Origin: an uncultured Oscillospiraceae bacterium
GTDB lineage: Bacteria > Bacillota > Clostridia > Oscillospirales > Oscillospiraceae
Direction of reading: 5' to 3'
NCBI GenBank assembly: GCA_947584295.1
Contig: CANPWM010000013.1
Coordinates: 1 to 45,115, forward strand
Length of the DNA stretch: 45,115 nt
Below the pieces are notes generated by a model that searched no databases, was not told where the DNA came from, and was given only the letters and a program-made list of their open reading frames with translations. Positions 35,831-43,617 of this stretch are shown piece by piece; position 1 is the first letter of the stretch; the number at the start of each line of letters is the position of its first letter. A program made the translations under genes and the position numbers.

Positions 35831-35861
35831 ACAATGTTAAAGTGAAGTTTTGGAGGCAAAA

Positions 35862-36719
35862 ATGCTCGATGTGATCTTGGACGCGGCTTTGGACACGGTA
35901 AAGCTGCTCCCCTTTCTCTTTTTGACCTATCTTGTTCTGGAGTTTATCGAGGAAAAGGCCGAACAGGGCTCTCTGAAGCTGGTGCGCCATTCCGGCGTGC
36001 TGGGGCCGGTGCTGGGCGGGCTTTTGGGGATCGTCCCCCAGTGCGGCTTTTCCGCCTCGGCCTCCAACCTCTTTGCCCAGCGGCTCATCTCCGCCGGGAC
36101 GCTGACGGCAGTGTTCCTCTCCACCTCCGACGAGATGCTGCCTATCCTCATCTCCTCCGCCGTCCCTCCCCTGTCGATCCTGAAGATCCTGGCGGTGAAG
36201 GTGCTGGCCGGGGCGGCGGCGGGGCTTATAGCCGACAGGCTCTTTCATCTATGCCGCCACCAGGGGGAGAAGGTGGATCTCCACGAGCTGTGCGAAGAGG
36301 AGAACTGCGGCTGTGAGGAGCATGGCATCTTCCTCTCCGCCCTGCTGCACACCTTGCAGATCGCGGGCTTCGTGCTGGCGGTGAATCTGCTGCTGGGGAT
36401 CCTTCTCCAGTTTGTGGGGGAGGACGCCCTCTCCGCCCTGATGCTGGACAGGCCCGTTATCGGCCCGCTGCTCTCCGGCCTTGTGGGGCTGATCCCCAAC
36501 TGCGCCGCCTCTATCCTCATCACCCAGCTCTACCTGAGCGGGGCCATGTCCGCCGGGAGCATGATGGCGGGACTGCTCTCCGCCTCCGGCGTGGGGATCC
36601 TGGTGCTGTTCCGGGTGAACCGCCGGGCCATGGCGGATAACGTGAAGATCCTGATCTACACGTTCCTCTCCTCCGTTCTTATCGGCGTCGCCCTGGATCT
36701 CCTGGGCGCGGCGTTTTGA
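35862..36719 (+). CDS. ArsP_2-type membrane permease, putative metal exporter
   Basis: 285 residues from the ATG preceded by TGGAGG (35851-35856). Two homologous halves each carry a conserved Pro-x-Cys loop: 'GIVPQCGFSASASNLF' (about 58-73) and 'GLIPNCAASILITQLY' (about 207-222). About eight to ten membrane segments are predicted. This matches the ArsP_2 family ('putative 10-TM heavy-metal exporter', also named putative manganese transporter). Between the halves lies a cytosolic-looking loop rich in His, Cys and Glu ('LHELCEEENCGCEEHG') that could bind metal. Substrate is not established. It is monocistronic. Confidence 0.75.
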   Translation: MLDVILDAALDTVKLLPFLFLTYLVLEFIEEKAEQGSLKLVRHSGVLGPVLGGLLGIVPQCGFSASASNLFAQRLISAGTLTAVFLSTSDEMLPILISSAVPPLSILKILAVKVLAGAAAGLIADRLFHLCRHQGEKVDLHELCEEENCGCEEHGIFLSALLHTLQIAGFVLAVNLLLGILLQFVGEDALSALMLDRPVIGPLLSGLVGLIPNCAASILITQLYLSGAMSAGSMMAGLLSASGVGILVLFRVNRRAMADNVKILIYTFLSSVLIGVALDLLGAAF

Positions 36720-36762
36720 GGTGACGGGAGTCCCCTTAAGGGTGATCGTCGGAAAACCGCAA

Positions 36763-36795
36763 AAAAATTGATCCCCCTCGCCTATGAGGGGGATC
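36763..36795 (-). terminator. Terminator after flavodoxin-family gene
   Basis: Ten-bp stem GATCCCCCTC/GAGGGGGATC (36770-36779 with 36786-36795), followed on the minus strand by AATTTTTTT. Confidence 0.9.
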
Positions 36796-36813
36796 GGTTA
36801 TAGGGGCTAAAAA

Positions 36814-37437
36814 TTATCGGACAAAATTGGTGTTGATCTTCTGCTGTCTCTCCGGGGGCGTGATACCGGCGGCGCGGCCCGCCTCGATGCACTTTAAGAG
36901 CCAGGCCATATTCTCGCCCAGAAGCCGCATGGTCTGAAGCCCCTCCAGATCCTCGGCCACCTCCGCGGGGGTATTGCCGTGGACCATGGGCCAGTACTGG
37001 CTGGTGGGAATGGGCATTCCGGTGATGTAGAAGTATTTTTGAAGCTGATCCAGGGCGGCCGTGGTGCCGCCCCGGCGGGCGGAGACGACGCCGGCGCCGG
37101 GCTTGGAGCGGAGCTTTCCCCCGGCGGAGTAAAAGACCCTGTCCATGAAGCAGGTCATGGCTCCGCTCATGGCCGCGTAGTGGACGGGCGAGCCGAAGAT
37201 AAAGCCGTCGTACTCATCGCACAGATCGGTAAATTCCGTGACCTTATCCCCGCCAAAGACGCACTTGCCCGCCTTCCGGCAGCCGCCGCAGCCACGGCAC
37301 CCGGCGATGGGGCCGCTGCCCAGCCAGAAGAAATCCGTCTCGACGCCGCAGGCGTTCAACGCCTTCGCAACCTCGGCCAAGGCGGTGTATGTGCAACCCT
37401 TCTCGTGGGGGCTTCCGTTTACCAGTAAAACCTTCAT
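36814..37437 (-). CDS. Flavodoxin-family NAD(P)H-dependent FMN reductase
   Basis: 207 residues. The start is placed at the internal ATG preceded by GGGAGGG, nine codons inside the longest frame. 'VLLVNGSPHEKGCTYTALAEV' is the FMN phosphate-binding loop of the NADPH-dependent FMN reductase fold, and 'GFIFGSPVHYAAMSG' is a second flavin-contact loop. Between them is a cysteine cluster (GCRGCGGCRKAGKC) typical of the anaerobe iron-sulfur flavoprotein-like subset. It lies 16 bases after the aldo/keto reductase gene and is surely co-transcribed. The pair may pass electrons between ferredoxin-type clusters and flavin, which is inference. Confidence 0.8.
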   Translation of the reverse strand: MKVLLVNGSPHEKGCTYTALAEVAKALNACGVETDFFWLGSGPIAGCRGCGGCRKAGKCVFGGDKVTEFTDLCDEYDGFIFGSPVHYAAMSGAMTCFMDRVFYSAGGKLRSKPGAGVVSARRGGTTAALDQLQKYFYITGMPIPTSQYWPMVHGNTPAEVAEDLEGLQTMRLLGENMAWLLKCIEAGRAAGITPPERQQKINTNFVR

Positions 37438-37453
37438 GTGATTCCCTCCCGGA

Positions 37454-38575
37454 TCAATTTTCAAAAGCCGCCGCCGCGTCCTTCAGGGCATTGACTACCT
37501 CTAAATGCTGGGGGCAGGCCCCCTCGCACTGGCGGCAGGCCACGCAGTCGGACGCCTTGGCGTGGGTCTTGACAAACTCCTGATACCGCTCCCTGGACGG
37601 GTCGGACCAGCTTCTCAAAAGCTTTGCCTTCATGTGGGCGTTGTAGAGGGAGAAGATCTCAGGGATCTCGATGCCCATGGGACAGCCCTCCACGCAGTAG
37701 CGGCAGGCGGTGCAGGGTACGGCGGTGTAGTTGTTGATGATGTCCGCGCACTTCATGAGCATGGCCCGCTCGTCCTCGGTAAGCGGCTTGAAGTCGCCCA
37801 TGTAGCCTGTGTTATCCTCCATCTGGGCCACATTGCTCATACCCGACAGCACCATATGTACCTCCGGCAGACTGGCGGCGAAGCGCACGGCCCAGGAGGC
37901 CACGGAGGCGTTGGGGTCGGCGGCTTTCAGCAGGGCCTCCGCCTCCGCCGGGAGCTGGGCCAGGGCGCCGCCCTTCACCGGCTCCATGACGATGACCTTT
38001 TTGCCGTGGCGGACGGCCGTCTCGTAGCACAGGCGCGACTGGACGCGCTCGGAGTCCCAGTCCAGATAGTTGAGCTGGAGCTGGACGAACTCCACCTCCG
38101 GGTGATCCGTCAGCAGCTTATCCAGCACGTCGGCCTTGTCGTGGAAGGAGAAGCCGATATGGCGGATCCTGCCCTCCTGGCGGAGCTTGCGCACAAAGCC
38201 GAAGCAGTCCAGCCGCTCCACGGTGTCCAGCACCCGGCTGTTCATATTATGCAGAAGGTAGTAGTCAAAATACTCCACGCCGCATTTATGCCGCTGTTCC
38301 TCAAAGATCCGCTCCTGCTCCCCCGCCTCCTTCAGCATCATGGTGGGGAGCTTGGTGGTCAGGGTGAAGGCGTCTCTGGGGTGGCGCTTGACCAGCGCCT
38401 CCCGGGCGGCGATCTCGCTCTGGTGGTCGTGATACATCCAGGCGGTGTCAAAATAGGTGAAGCCGCGCTCCAGGAAGGTATCTACCATACGGCACATCTG
38501 AGCCATGTCGATGCTCTTCTGGTCCTTGGGGTCCAGCGTGGGGAGCCGCATCAGGCCAAATCCCAGTTTCTTCAT
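37454..38575 (-). CDS. Aldo/keto reductase with C-terminal 4Fe-4S domain
   Basis: 373 residues. The N-terminal barrel has the aldo/keto reductase tetrad Asp43, Tyr48, Lys75 and His109 ('FDTAWMYHD', 'TTKLP', 'YLLHN'). The C-terminal ~95 residues carry two ferredoxin-type motifs, CTACRYCVEGCP and CVACRQCEGACP, enough for two 4Fe-4S clusters. Such fusions are common in anaerobes; the natural substrate is unknown. GAGGAGG precedes the ATG. It is first in a two-gene transcript with the flavodoxin-family gene. Confidence 0.9.
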   Translation of the reverse strand: MKKLGFGLMRLPTLDPKDQKSIDMAQMCRMVDTFLERGFTYFDTAWMYHDHQSEIAAREALVKRHPRDAFTLTTKLPTMMLKEAGEQERIFEEQRHKCGVEYFDYYLLHNMNSRVLDTVERLDCFGFVRKLRQEGRIRHIGFSFHDKADVLDKLLTDHPEVEFVQLQLNYLDWDSERVQSRLCYETAVRHGKKVIVMEPVKGGALAQLPAEAEALLKAADPNASVASWAVRFAASLPEVHMVLSGMSNVAQMEDNTGYMGDFKPLTEDERAMLMKCADIINNYTAVPCTACRYCVEGCPMGIEIPEIFSLYNAHMKAKLLRSWSDPSRERYQEFVKTHAKASDCVACRQCEGACPQHLEVVNALKDAAAAFEN

Positions 38576-38605
38576 AAGTCAGCCTCCTCGGATATTATTT
38601 ATCCT

Positions 38606-38634
38606 ATTATAGTAAATTTGAGGAATAAAAGCAA
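38606..38634 (-). promoter_or_regulatory. Promoter for aldo/keto reductase-flavodoxin pair
   Basis: Minus strand TTGCTT (38634-38629), 17 bases, TATAAT (38611-38606), about 30 bases before the start codon. Confidence 0.65.
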
Positions 38635-38696
38635 GCGCAACAGGCCATAAACGCAAAAAACGCAATAATTTTGTGAAGATTTTTGAAAATTATCAC

Positions 38697-38725
38697 TTAC
38701 ATTCGGGAAAAATATATGTTATAAT
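38697..38725 (+). promoter_or_regulatory. Promoter for CarD-family regulator
   Basis: TTACAT (38697-38702), 17 bases, TATAAT (38720-38725) with an extended-10 TG. Confidence 0.65.
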
Positions 38726-38782
38726 CATTTTATAAGGAACGTGAGGCAATTTTTGTTGATGGAAATGCGGGAGAGTGCGATT

Positions 38783-39310
38783 ATGTTTGACATGGGGGCT
38801 TATATCATTTACGGGGGCGAGGGCGTCTGCGTGGTGGAGGACATCGGCTGTCCCAACGTGTCCGGCGCCAACAAGGACAGGCTCTACTATACCCTGTCCC
38901 CGCTGTACCGCACAGGCAAGGTGTTCGCGCCGGTGGACACCCCCGTTTTCATGCGCCCGGTGATCTCCCGTCAGGAGGCCATCGACCTTATCCGCGCCAT
39001 TCCCGGCGTCAGCGGTGAGCTTTACGAGAGCATGAACCTGCGGTTTCTCACCGAGCATTACCAGAAGGCCATACAGCGGTATGAGTGCATCGGCCTTGTG
39101 AAGCTTATCAAGGACGTGGTGGAAAAGCGCCGCTACGCCGCCGAGCATGGCAAAAAGCTGGGCCAGATCGACGAGCGGTTCATGAAGCGGGCCGAGGATA
39201 TGCTCTACGGCGAGCTGGCCGTGGCCCTGGACATCGACCGTGGCGAGGTGGACGGCTATGTGAAAAACGCCCTGGCCACCATAGAGGCCGGCGGGGAATT
39301 CAACGGGTAA
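38783..39310 (+). CDS. CarD/CdnL-family transcriptional regulator
   Basis: 175 residues from the ATG at 38783, where 'MFDMGAYIIYGGEGVCVVEDIG' begins. GGGAGAG lies 7 bases upstream. A GTG further up at 38741 is in frame but too near the promoter and lacks a ribosome binding site. The N-terminal Tudor-like RNA-polymerase interaction domain (about 1-60) is followed by a helical DNA-binding domain (about 65-165). CarD/CdnL proteins bind the polymerase beta subunit and stabilise open complexes. Transcribed alone. Confidence 0.85.
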   Translation: MFDMGAYIIYGGEGVCVVEDIGCPNVSGANKDRLYYTLSPLYRTGKVFAPVDTPVFMRPVISRQEAIDLIRAIPGVSGELYESMNLRFLTEHYQKAIQRYECIGLVKLIKDVVEKRRYAAEHGKKLGQIDERFMKRAEDMLYGELAVALDIDRGEVDGYVKNALATIEAGGEFNG

Positions 39311-39328
39311 CAGGACATTCGATCAACG

Positions 39329-39355
39329 ACGTAGGGGCCGCCTCTCCAGGCGGCC
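39329..39355 (+). repeat. Short palindrome, family member D
   Basis: GTAGGGGCCGCC-TCTCCA-GGCGGCCC, identical in its arms to the copies at 6910 and 24521, 20 bases after the CarD stop. Confidence 0.8.
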
Positions 39356-39426
39356 CGCTGTTTTTCTGCAAGTCTCTCCCCTGCCGCCGTCAATCTCCAA
39401 GCCCAAATACCCGGAAGGAAGGGTTT

Positions 39427-39554
39427 GGAAGGGGAACCATCAGGGTTCCCCTTCCAATTCAATCATTCGCCGCTATGCGGCGAACCATCAGGGTTCCAGA
39501 CCCAAATGATCGGAGGGAAGGGAGCGCGAGGGGAACCGTCAGGGTTCCCCTCGT
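39427..39554. repeat. GAACC(A/G)TCAGGGTTC hairpin repeats, three copies
   Basis: Three hairpins share the core GAACC-RTCAG-GGTTC: 39427-39455 (12-bp stem), about 39482-39496 (short stem) and about 39528-39554 (GCGAGGGGAACC arm). No gene lies in 39311-39604. Confidence 0.75.
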
Positions 39555-39564
39555 GATGTAATTT

Positions 39565-39610
39565 CCTCCAAAATAAAAGACCGGCTAACGCCGGTCTTTT
39601 ATTTTGGAGG
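39565..39610. terminator. 21-bp perfect palindrome, bidirectional terminator
   Basis: A 21-bp perfect stem (39565-39585 with 39590-39610) with a four-base loop and A/T-rich arms. It can end the CarD transcript on one strand and the tRNA operon on the other. Its right arm includes the CCA end of tRNA-Cys. Confidence 0.85.
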
Positions 39611-39679
39611 CGACACCCAGACTTGAACTGGGGAATCAGGGTTTTGCAGACCCTTGCCTTACCACTTGGCTATGTCGCC
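39605..39679 (-). tRNA. tRNA-Cys (GCA)
   Basis: Cloverleaf on the minus strand with acceptor GGCGACA/TGTCGCC, anticodon GCA in loop CTGCAAA, T-loop GTTCAAGTC and encoded CCA. Last of five tRNA genes. Confidence 0.95.
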
Positions 39680-39726
39680 ATACAGTACAGTATATGCACC
39701 GGTACGCGTAAACGTTACCGATATGC

Positions 39727-39752
39727 GATTGGGGGCGATAACGCCCCCAATC
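39727..39752 (-). other. Hairpin between tRNA-Gly and tRNA-Cys
   Basis: Perfect 11-bp stem GATTGGGGGCG/CGCCCCCAATC with a four-base loop, in the 76-base spacer. It has no T-tract, so it may be a processing signal or attenuator rather than a terminator. Confidence 0.5.
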
Positions 39753-39755
39753 TTG

Positions 39756-39831
39756 TGGAGCGGCCTACGAGGCTCGAACTCGCTACCTCCACCTTGGCAA
39801 GGTGGCGCTCTACCAGATGAGCTAAGGCCGC
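39756..39831 (-). tRNA. tRNA-Gly (GCC)
   Basis: Acceptor GCGGCCT/AGGCCGC, anticodon GCC, T-loop GTTCGAGCC, encoded CCA. Confidence 0.95.
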
Positions 39832-39834
39832 AGA

Positions 39835-39910
<76 letters not shown>

Positions 39911-39915
39911 ATAAA

Positions 39916-39992
<77 letters not shown>

Positions 39993-39999
39993 GTATGGA

Positions 40000-40076
40000 T
40001 GGTGGGAGTAACAGGGCTCGAACCTGTGACCTCCTGCTTGTAAGGCAGGCGCTCTAACCAGCTGAGCTATACTCCC
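40000..40076 (-). tRNA. tRNA-Val (TAC)
   Basis: Acceptor GGGAGTA/TACTCCC, anticodon TAC in loop CTTACAA, T-loop GTTCGAGCC, encoded CCA. First gene of the tRNA operon. Confidence 0.95.
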
Positions 40077-40115
40077 CTGTCACTCGTTCCCGCCGCCTTA
40101 TCAGCGGCAAGAGCT

Positions 40116-40145
40116 ATTATACTAAAGAGGGACGGCATTTGTCAA
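40116..40145 (-). promoter_or_regulatory. Promoter of the five-tRNA operon
   Basis: Minus strand TTGACA (40145-40140), 18 bases, TATAAT (40121-40116), with an A/T-rich UP-like tract upstream. It lies about 40 bases before tRNA-Val. Confidence 0.8.
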
Positions 40146-40246
40146 CAACTTTTTTTAAAAATTTTCATTTTATATTTTTGCCCGGGACGCATAATCTCTT
40201 CCTCTATTTGACAGACTAACCTTATCCAATGATGGAGGTCAAAACT

Positions 40247-41206
40247 ATGAAGAAATTACACACACTTGTGATCCTGCTGCTTATCGCCGTGCTGTCCCTC
40301 TCCGCCGTCCCGGCTCTGGCCCTCTACTACCCCGCCGGGGTACAGCTCAACGCCGCGCCCGTGGCGGAGAACCTGGCTCTGGAGACCTACCGCCAGGTCA
40401 GCGTCTCCGGCGTTTTCAAGGCCCTTGACCCGGAGGGCGACCCCGTCACCTTCTCCGTGATCCGCAAGCCCAAGAAGGGCGATGTGGAGGTCACCGGGGG
40501 CGAATTCGTCTACACCCCGGCGGAGGGCAAGAAGGGCAAGGACACCTTCACCTACGCCGCCACCGACGACAAGGGCAACGTGTCCAACGAGGCCACCGTC
40601 ACCGTGGACATCAAAAAGCAGAAGACCGCCGTCACCTATTCCGACATGACCGGCTCCGGCGACGCCTACGCCGCCGTGCTGCTGGCGGAAAAGGGCGTGT
40701 TCGTGGGCGAGCAGATCGGCGGCAAATACGTCTTTGACCCGGAAAAGCCCGTCACCAGGGGGGAATTTCTGGTGATGTGTATGTCCCTCTCCGGCACGGA
40801 GATCCTGGACGTGGCCAGGACGGGCTTTTTTGACGACGCGGAGATCCCCGTCTGGCAAAAGCCCTATCTCACCACGGCCCTGACCAATAACGTGGTGGGC
40901 GGCAGCGTCCGCTCCGACGGCAGGATCGTCTTCTCCCCCAACGCCCCCGTCACCTTCGCCGAGGCCACCGTCATGGTGAACAACGCCCTGGGCGTCACAG
41001 ACGTGGCGCTGGAGGTGGACGCGGCGGAACCCGCCTGGGCCGTCCAGGCCAGCGCCAACCTGACCTCCTGCGGCATCTTTGAGACTGTGGCCGACGGCGT
41101 CTCCGCCTCCACCCTCACAAGAGCCGACGCGGCCAGAATGTTGGAGGGGGCCATTCGCGTTCTGGCGGAACGGGAGGACGACTCCCTCCTGGGCTGGTTG
41201 AAATAA
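40247..41206 (+). CDS. Secreted Ig-like/cadherin-type and SLH-like surface protein
   Basis: 319 residues from the ATG preceded by GGAGG (40234-40238). Signal peptide 1-26. Residues about 35-125 form a cadherin-like / Big_9-type module ('ALDPEGDPVTFSVIRKPKKGDV', 'GKDTFTYAATDDKGNVSNEATVTV'). The remainder resembles degenerate SLH repeats ('DPEKPVTRGEFLVMCMSLSG', 'FSPNAPVTFAEATVMVNNALG', 'LTRADAARMLEGAI'). Probably a small cell-wall-attached adhesin or scaffold; no enzyme signature is present. Transcribed alone, ending at a bidirectional terminator. Confidence 0.8.
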   Translation: MKKLHTLVILLLIAVLSLSAVPALALYYPAGVQLNAAPVAENLALETYRQVSVSGVFKALDPEGDPVTFSVIRKPKKGDVEVTGGEFVYTPAEGKKGKDTFTYAATDDKGNVSNEATVTVDIKKQKTAVTYSDMTGSGDAYAAVLLAEKGVFVGEQIGGKYVFDPEKPVTRGEFLVMCMSLSGTEILDVARTGFFDDAEIPVWQKPYLTTALTNNVVGGSVRSDGRIVFSPNAPVTFAEATVMVNNALGVTDVALEVDAAEPAWAVQASANLTSCGIFETVADGVSASTLTRADAARMLEGAIRVLAEREDDSLLGWLK

Positions 41207-41213
41207 ACGCGAC

Positions 41214-41246
41214 GTAAAATTGCCGGGAAAACCCCGGCAATTTTAC
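41214..41246. terminator. Bidirectional terminator between convergent genes
   Basis: 14-bp stem GTAAAATTGCCGGG/CCCGGCAATTTTAC (41214-41227 with 41233-41246), with A/T-rich outer arms. Confidence 0.9.
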
Positions 41247-41247
41247 A

Positions 41248-41724
41248 TTATTTGCTGTGTTCCGCCTCCAGCGCCAGGAGGCGCTTTTTAACCTCCAGCC
41301 CGCCGCCAAAGCCCGTAAGCGCCCCGGTGGCGCCCACCACCCGGTGGCAGGGGATCAGGAGTACCACGGGGTTTAAATGGCAGGCCATGCCCACGGCCCT
41401 GGCCGCCCCGGGACTGCCGATGAGGCGGGCGATCTGGCTGTAGGAGCGCGTCTCCCCGTAGGGGATCTCCGCCAGCGCGGCCCACACCCGGCGCTGGAAG
41501 GGCGTTCCCGCACAGCGTATGGGCAGGTCGAAGCTTTTTCGCGCACCGGCGAAATATTCCTCCAGCTCCCCCCTGAGCCGCTCCCACAGGGCCAGCGCCC
41601 CGGGGTCGGGGGACGCGCCGGACGCTTCCCCGCCGAAGGCAAGGCCGGTCACAGCGCCGTCCTTAACCCGGCAAGTAAGCGCGATCCCGCTGAGGGTTTC
41701 CGAAAAAATGTCGATCATATCCAT
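41248..41724 (-). CDS. ogt: Methylated-DNA--protein-cysteine methyltransferase
   Basis: About 158 residues. The active-site motif PCHRVVG contains the acceptor cysteine, preceded by 'GTPFQRRVWAALAEIPYGETRSYSQIA' (helix-turn-helix with the arginine finger), followed by 'GFGGGLEVKKRLLALE'. It repairs O6-alkylguanine by irreversible transfer to itself. Start is uncertain: ATG 41724, GTG 41727 and TTG 41733 are all in frame behind GGAG; spacing favours ATG or GTG. It lacks an AdaA domain, so it is not an Ada-type regulator. Confidence 0.92.
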   Translation of the reverse strand: MDMIDIFSETLSGIALTCRVKDGAVTGLAFGGEASGASPDPGALALWERLRGELEEYFAGARKSFDLPIRCAGTPFQRRVWAALAEIPYGETRSYSQIARLIGSPGAARAVGMACHLNPVVLLIPCHRVVGATGALTGFGGGLEVKKRLLALEAEHSK

Positions 41725-41799
41725 CACCGCCAATGGCTCCGGGCCAATAATTCACCCCGTTTCCGCGCAGAATAGAAAAAAACGAAAAGGGGCGTTATC

Positions 41800-43101
41800 A
41801 TGGAGAGTATCTGGACGCGGGACATAAAGCCCGCCGTATTTCCCAAGCTTATGAACAACATCAGGGCCGACACGCTCATCGTCGGCGGCGGCATGGCGGG
41901 CATTCTCTGCGCCCACGAGCTTGCCGATGCCGGGGTGGACTGCGTGGTTTTGGAGGCGGACCGGGTGGGCCGGGGCATCACCTCCGGCACCACGGCGGTG
42001 ATCTCCGCCCAGCACAGCGTCCTCTATTCCGATCTTATCCGCCGGTTTGGCCGCGAGACGGCCAAGGGATATCTGGACGTCAATCTCCAGGCGGTGAAGC
42101 GTCTCTCCCAGGTGGCCTGGGGCATCGACTGCGACTTTGAGATGCGCCCGTCGGTGCTGTACGCCAGGACAGACGGGGACAAAATGCGCCGGGAGGCCGC
42201 CGCCGTCAACGACCTGGGCTTCAACGCCCATTTCACCGACAGGCTCCCCCTGGGGATCCCCTGCGCCGGGGCGGTGGTGTTCCCGGATATGGCCCAGTTC
42301 CACCCCTTTAAACTCCTGGACGCCCTGGCGGCCAAGCTGCGGATCTATGAAAAATCGGCGGTGCTGAAGCTGGAGGAGTATACGGCCCACACGGAGTCGG
42401 GCAGCGTCACGGCGAAGAACATCATCATCGCCTCCCACTTCCCCTTTATCGACCGGCGCGGGCTGTATTTCATGAAGCTCCGGCAGAAGCGGGAGAGCGT
42501 CATGGCGGTGGAAAACGCGCCGGAGCTTTCCTGCACGCTCTCCGAGGACGCGGAGAAGGGCTTCTTTTTCAGGACGTATAAGGACAAGCTGATCGTCGGG
42601 TGCGGCTGTCACGACCCGGGGCGCGAGGAGGAGGACTACGCCCGCATCAGGCTCTTTCTGAAGGAGCGTATCCCGGAGGCCCGGGAGGTCTGCCGCTGGG
42701 TCAACCAGGACTGCTTCACCTTAGACGGAGTCCCCTATATCGGCCGCTACGCCCCCGCCACGCCCCGTCTGTTCGTGTCCACGGGCTTCAACGCCTGGGG
42801 CATGAGTACGTCCATGACGGCGGCCATGCTGCTCCGTGACGCGATCCTGGGCCGTGAGAACAAATATGCCGCCGTGTTCGCCCCCTCCAGGGCCATGCCC
42901 GCCGGCCCCCTTTTGGAGAATACCGCCCACAGCGCCGTGTCCCTGGCGACGCCCACGCTCCCCCGCTGTACCCACATGGGCTGCGCCCTGAAGCACAACG
43001 ATACCGAGCATACCTGGGACTGCCCCTGCCACGGCTCCCGCTTTGCCGAGGACGGCACGGTGATCACCGGCCCCGCCGTGAAAAAAGCCCATGTGAAATG
43101 A
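41800..43101 (+). CDS. FAD-dependent oxidoreductase with compact Rieske domain
   Basis: 433 residues. The N-terminal dinucleotide fold has GGGMAG (29-34) and an acidic strand end 'LEADRVGRG'. A DAO-type (D-amino-acid/glycine oxidase-like) substrate domain follows, and 'GVPYIGRYAP...GFNAWGMSTSM' closes the FAD site. The C-terminus carries a Rieske 2Fe-2S signature: Cys390-x-His392 and Cys408-x2-His411, with Cys395 and Cys410 placed for the usual disulfide. The first strands of a normal Rieske domain appear missing, as only about 25 residues separate the FAD part from the cluster ligands. Substrate unknown. AAGGGG precedes the ATG. Its stop is three bases from the convergent gene. Confidence 0.85.
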   Translation: MESIWTRDIKPAVFPKLMNNIRADTLIVGGGMAGILCAHELADAGVDCVVLEADRVGRGITSGTTAVISAQHSVLYSDLIRRFGRETAKGYLDVNLQAVKRLSQVAWGIDCDFEMRPSVLYARTDGDKMRREAAAVNDLGFNAHFTDRLPLGIPCAGAVVFPDMAQFHPFKLLDALAAKLRIYEKSAVLKLEEYTAHTESGSVTAKNIIIASHFPFIDRRGLYFMKLRQKRESVMAVENAPELSCTLSEDAEKGFFFRTYKDKLIVGCGCHDPGREEEDYARIRLFLKERIPEAREVCRWVNQDCFTLDGVPYIGRYAPATPRLFVSTGFNAWGMSTSMTAAMLLRDAILGRENKYAAVFAPSRAMPAGPLLENTAHSAVSLATPTLPRCTHMGCALKHNDTEHTWDCPCHGSRFAEDGTVITGPAVKKAHVK

Positions 43102-43104
43102 CCG

Positions 43105-43530
43105 TCACGCCTCCAGGGCGTTTCTCAGCTCCGCCATGCGGGCATAGCCCGCCATGTCCTCCACGTCCTTTGCCAAAAGCTCCATCACCTGGCAGATCTC
43201 CGCCATATGCGCCCGGCTCTTTTCGGGCGAGAGGAGGAGGGCGGCGTAAACCTCGTTGCAAAAGATAACATTATCCTCCCGGTTCGTCCCCTCCACCAGC
43301 ATCTGATACGCCTGCTCAAAGGAGCGGAAGGCCGCCGTACCCCGCCAGTAGTCGCTTTCCTCGCCGGAGGCGGCGAAATCCGAAAAGCTCTCATATGCCT
43401 CCGTGGCCCCGGACTGGGCCAGACGGCGCATATCGTCCCGGCCGTCTCTCTCCCGCAGCCACAGGCCGCAGAAAAGGGCCGACGTTACGGCAAGGCAAAT
43501 GATAAGCAGAACCGAAACCGTTTTTTTCAT
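43105..43530 (-). CDS. Small membrane-anchored protein of unknown function
   Basis: 141 residues. An uncleaved anchor or signal segment (about 4-24, 'VSVLLIICLAVTSALFCGLW') is followed by a helical, acidic extracytoplasmic part of about 115 residues with heptad-like hydrophobics. I do not recognise a family. GGGGGAG lies before the ATG. It is separate from the esterase gene upstream on the same strand by a terminator, so it likely has its own promoter. Confidence 0.65.
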   Translation of the reverse strand: MKKTVSVLLIICLAVTSALFCGLWLRERDGRDDMRRLAQSGATEAYESFSDFAASGEESDYWRGTAAFRSFEQAYQMLVEGTNREDNVIFCNEVYAALLLSPEKSRAHMAEICQVMELLAKDVEDMAGYARMAELRNALEA

Positions 43531-43569
43531 AAATCTCCCCCCTATAAGTATAAAACGCGCCGGGTATCA

Positions 43570-43606
43570 AAACGCAACGGGCGTGGATTGGCCGCCCGTT
43601 GCGTTT
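43570..43606 (-). terminator. Terminator after esterase gene
   Basis: 13-bp stem AAACGCAACGGGC/GCCCGTTGCGTTT (43570-43582 with 43594-43606), 11-base loop, then T-rich on the minus strand. Confidence 0.85.
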
Positions 43607-43617
43607 AAAATATAAAA

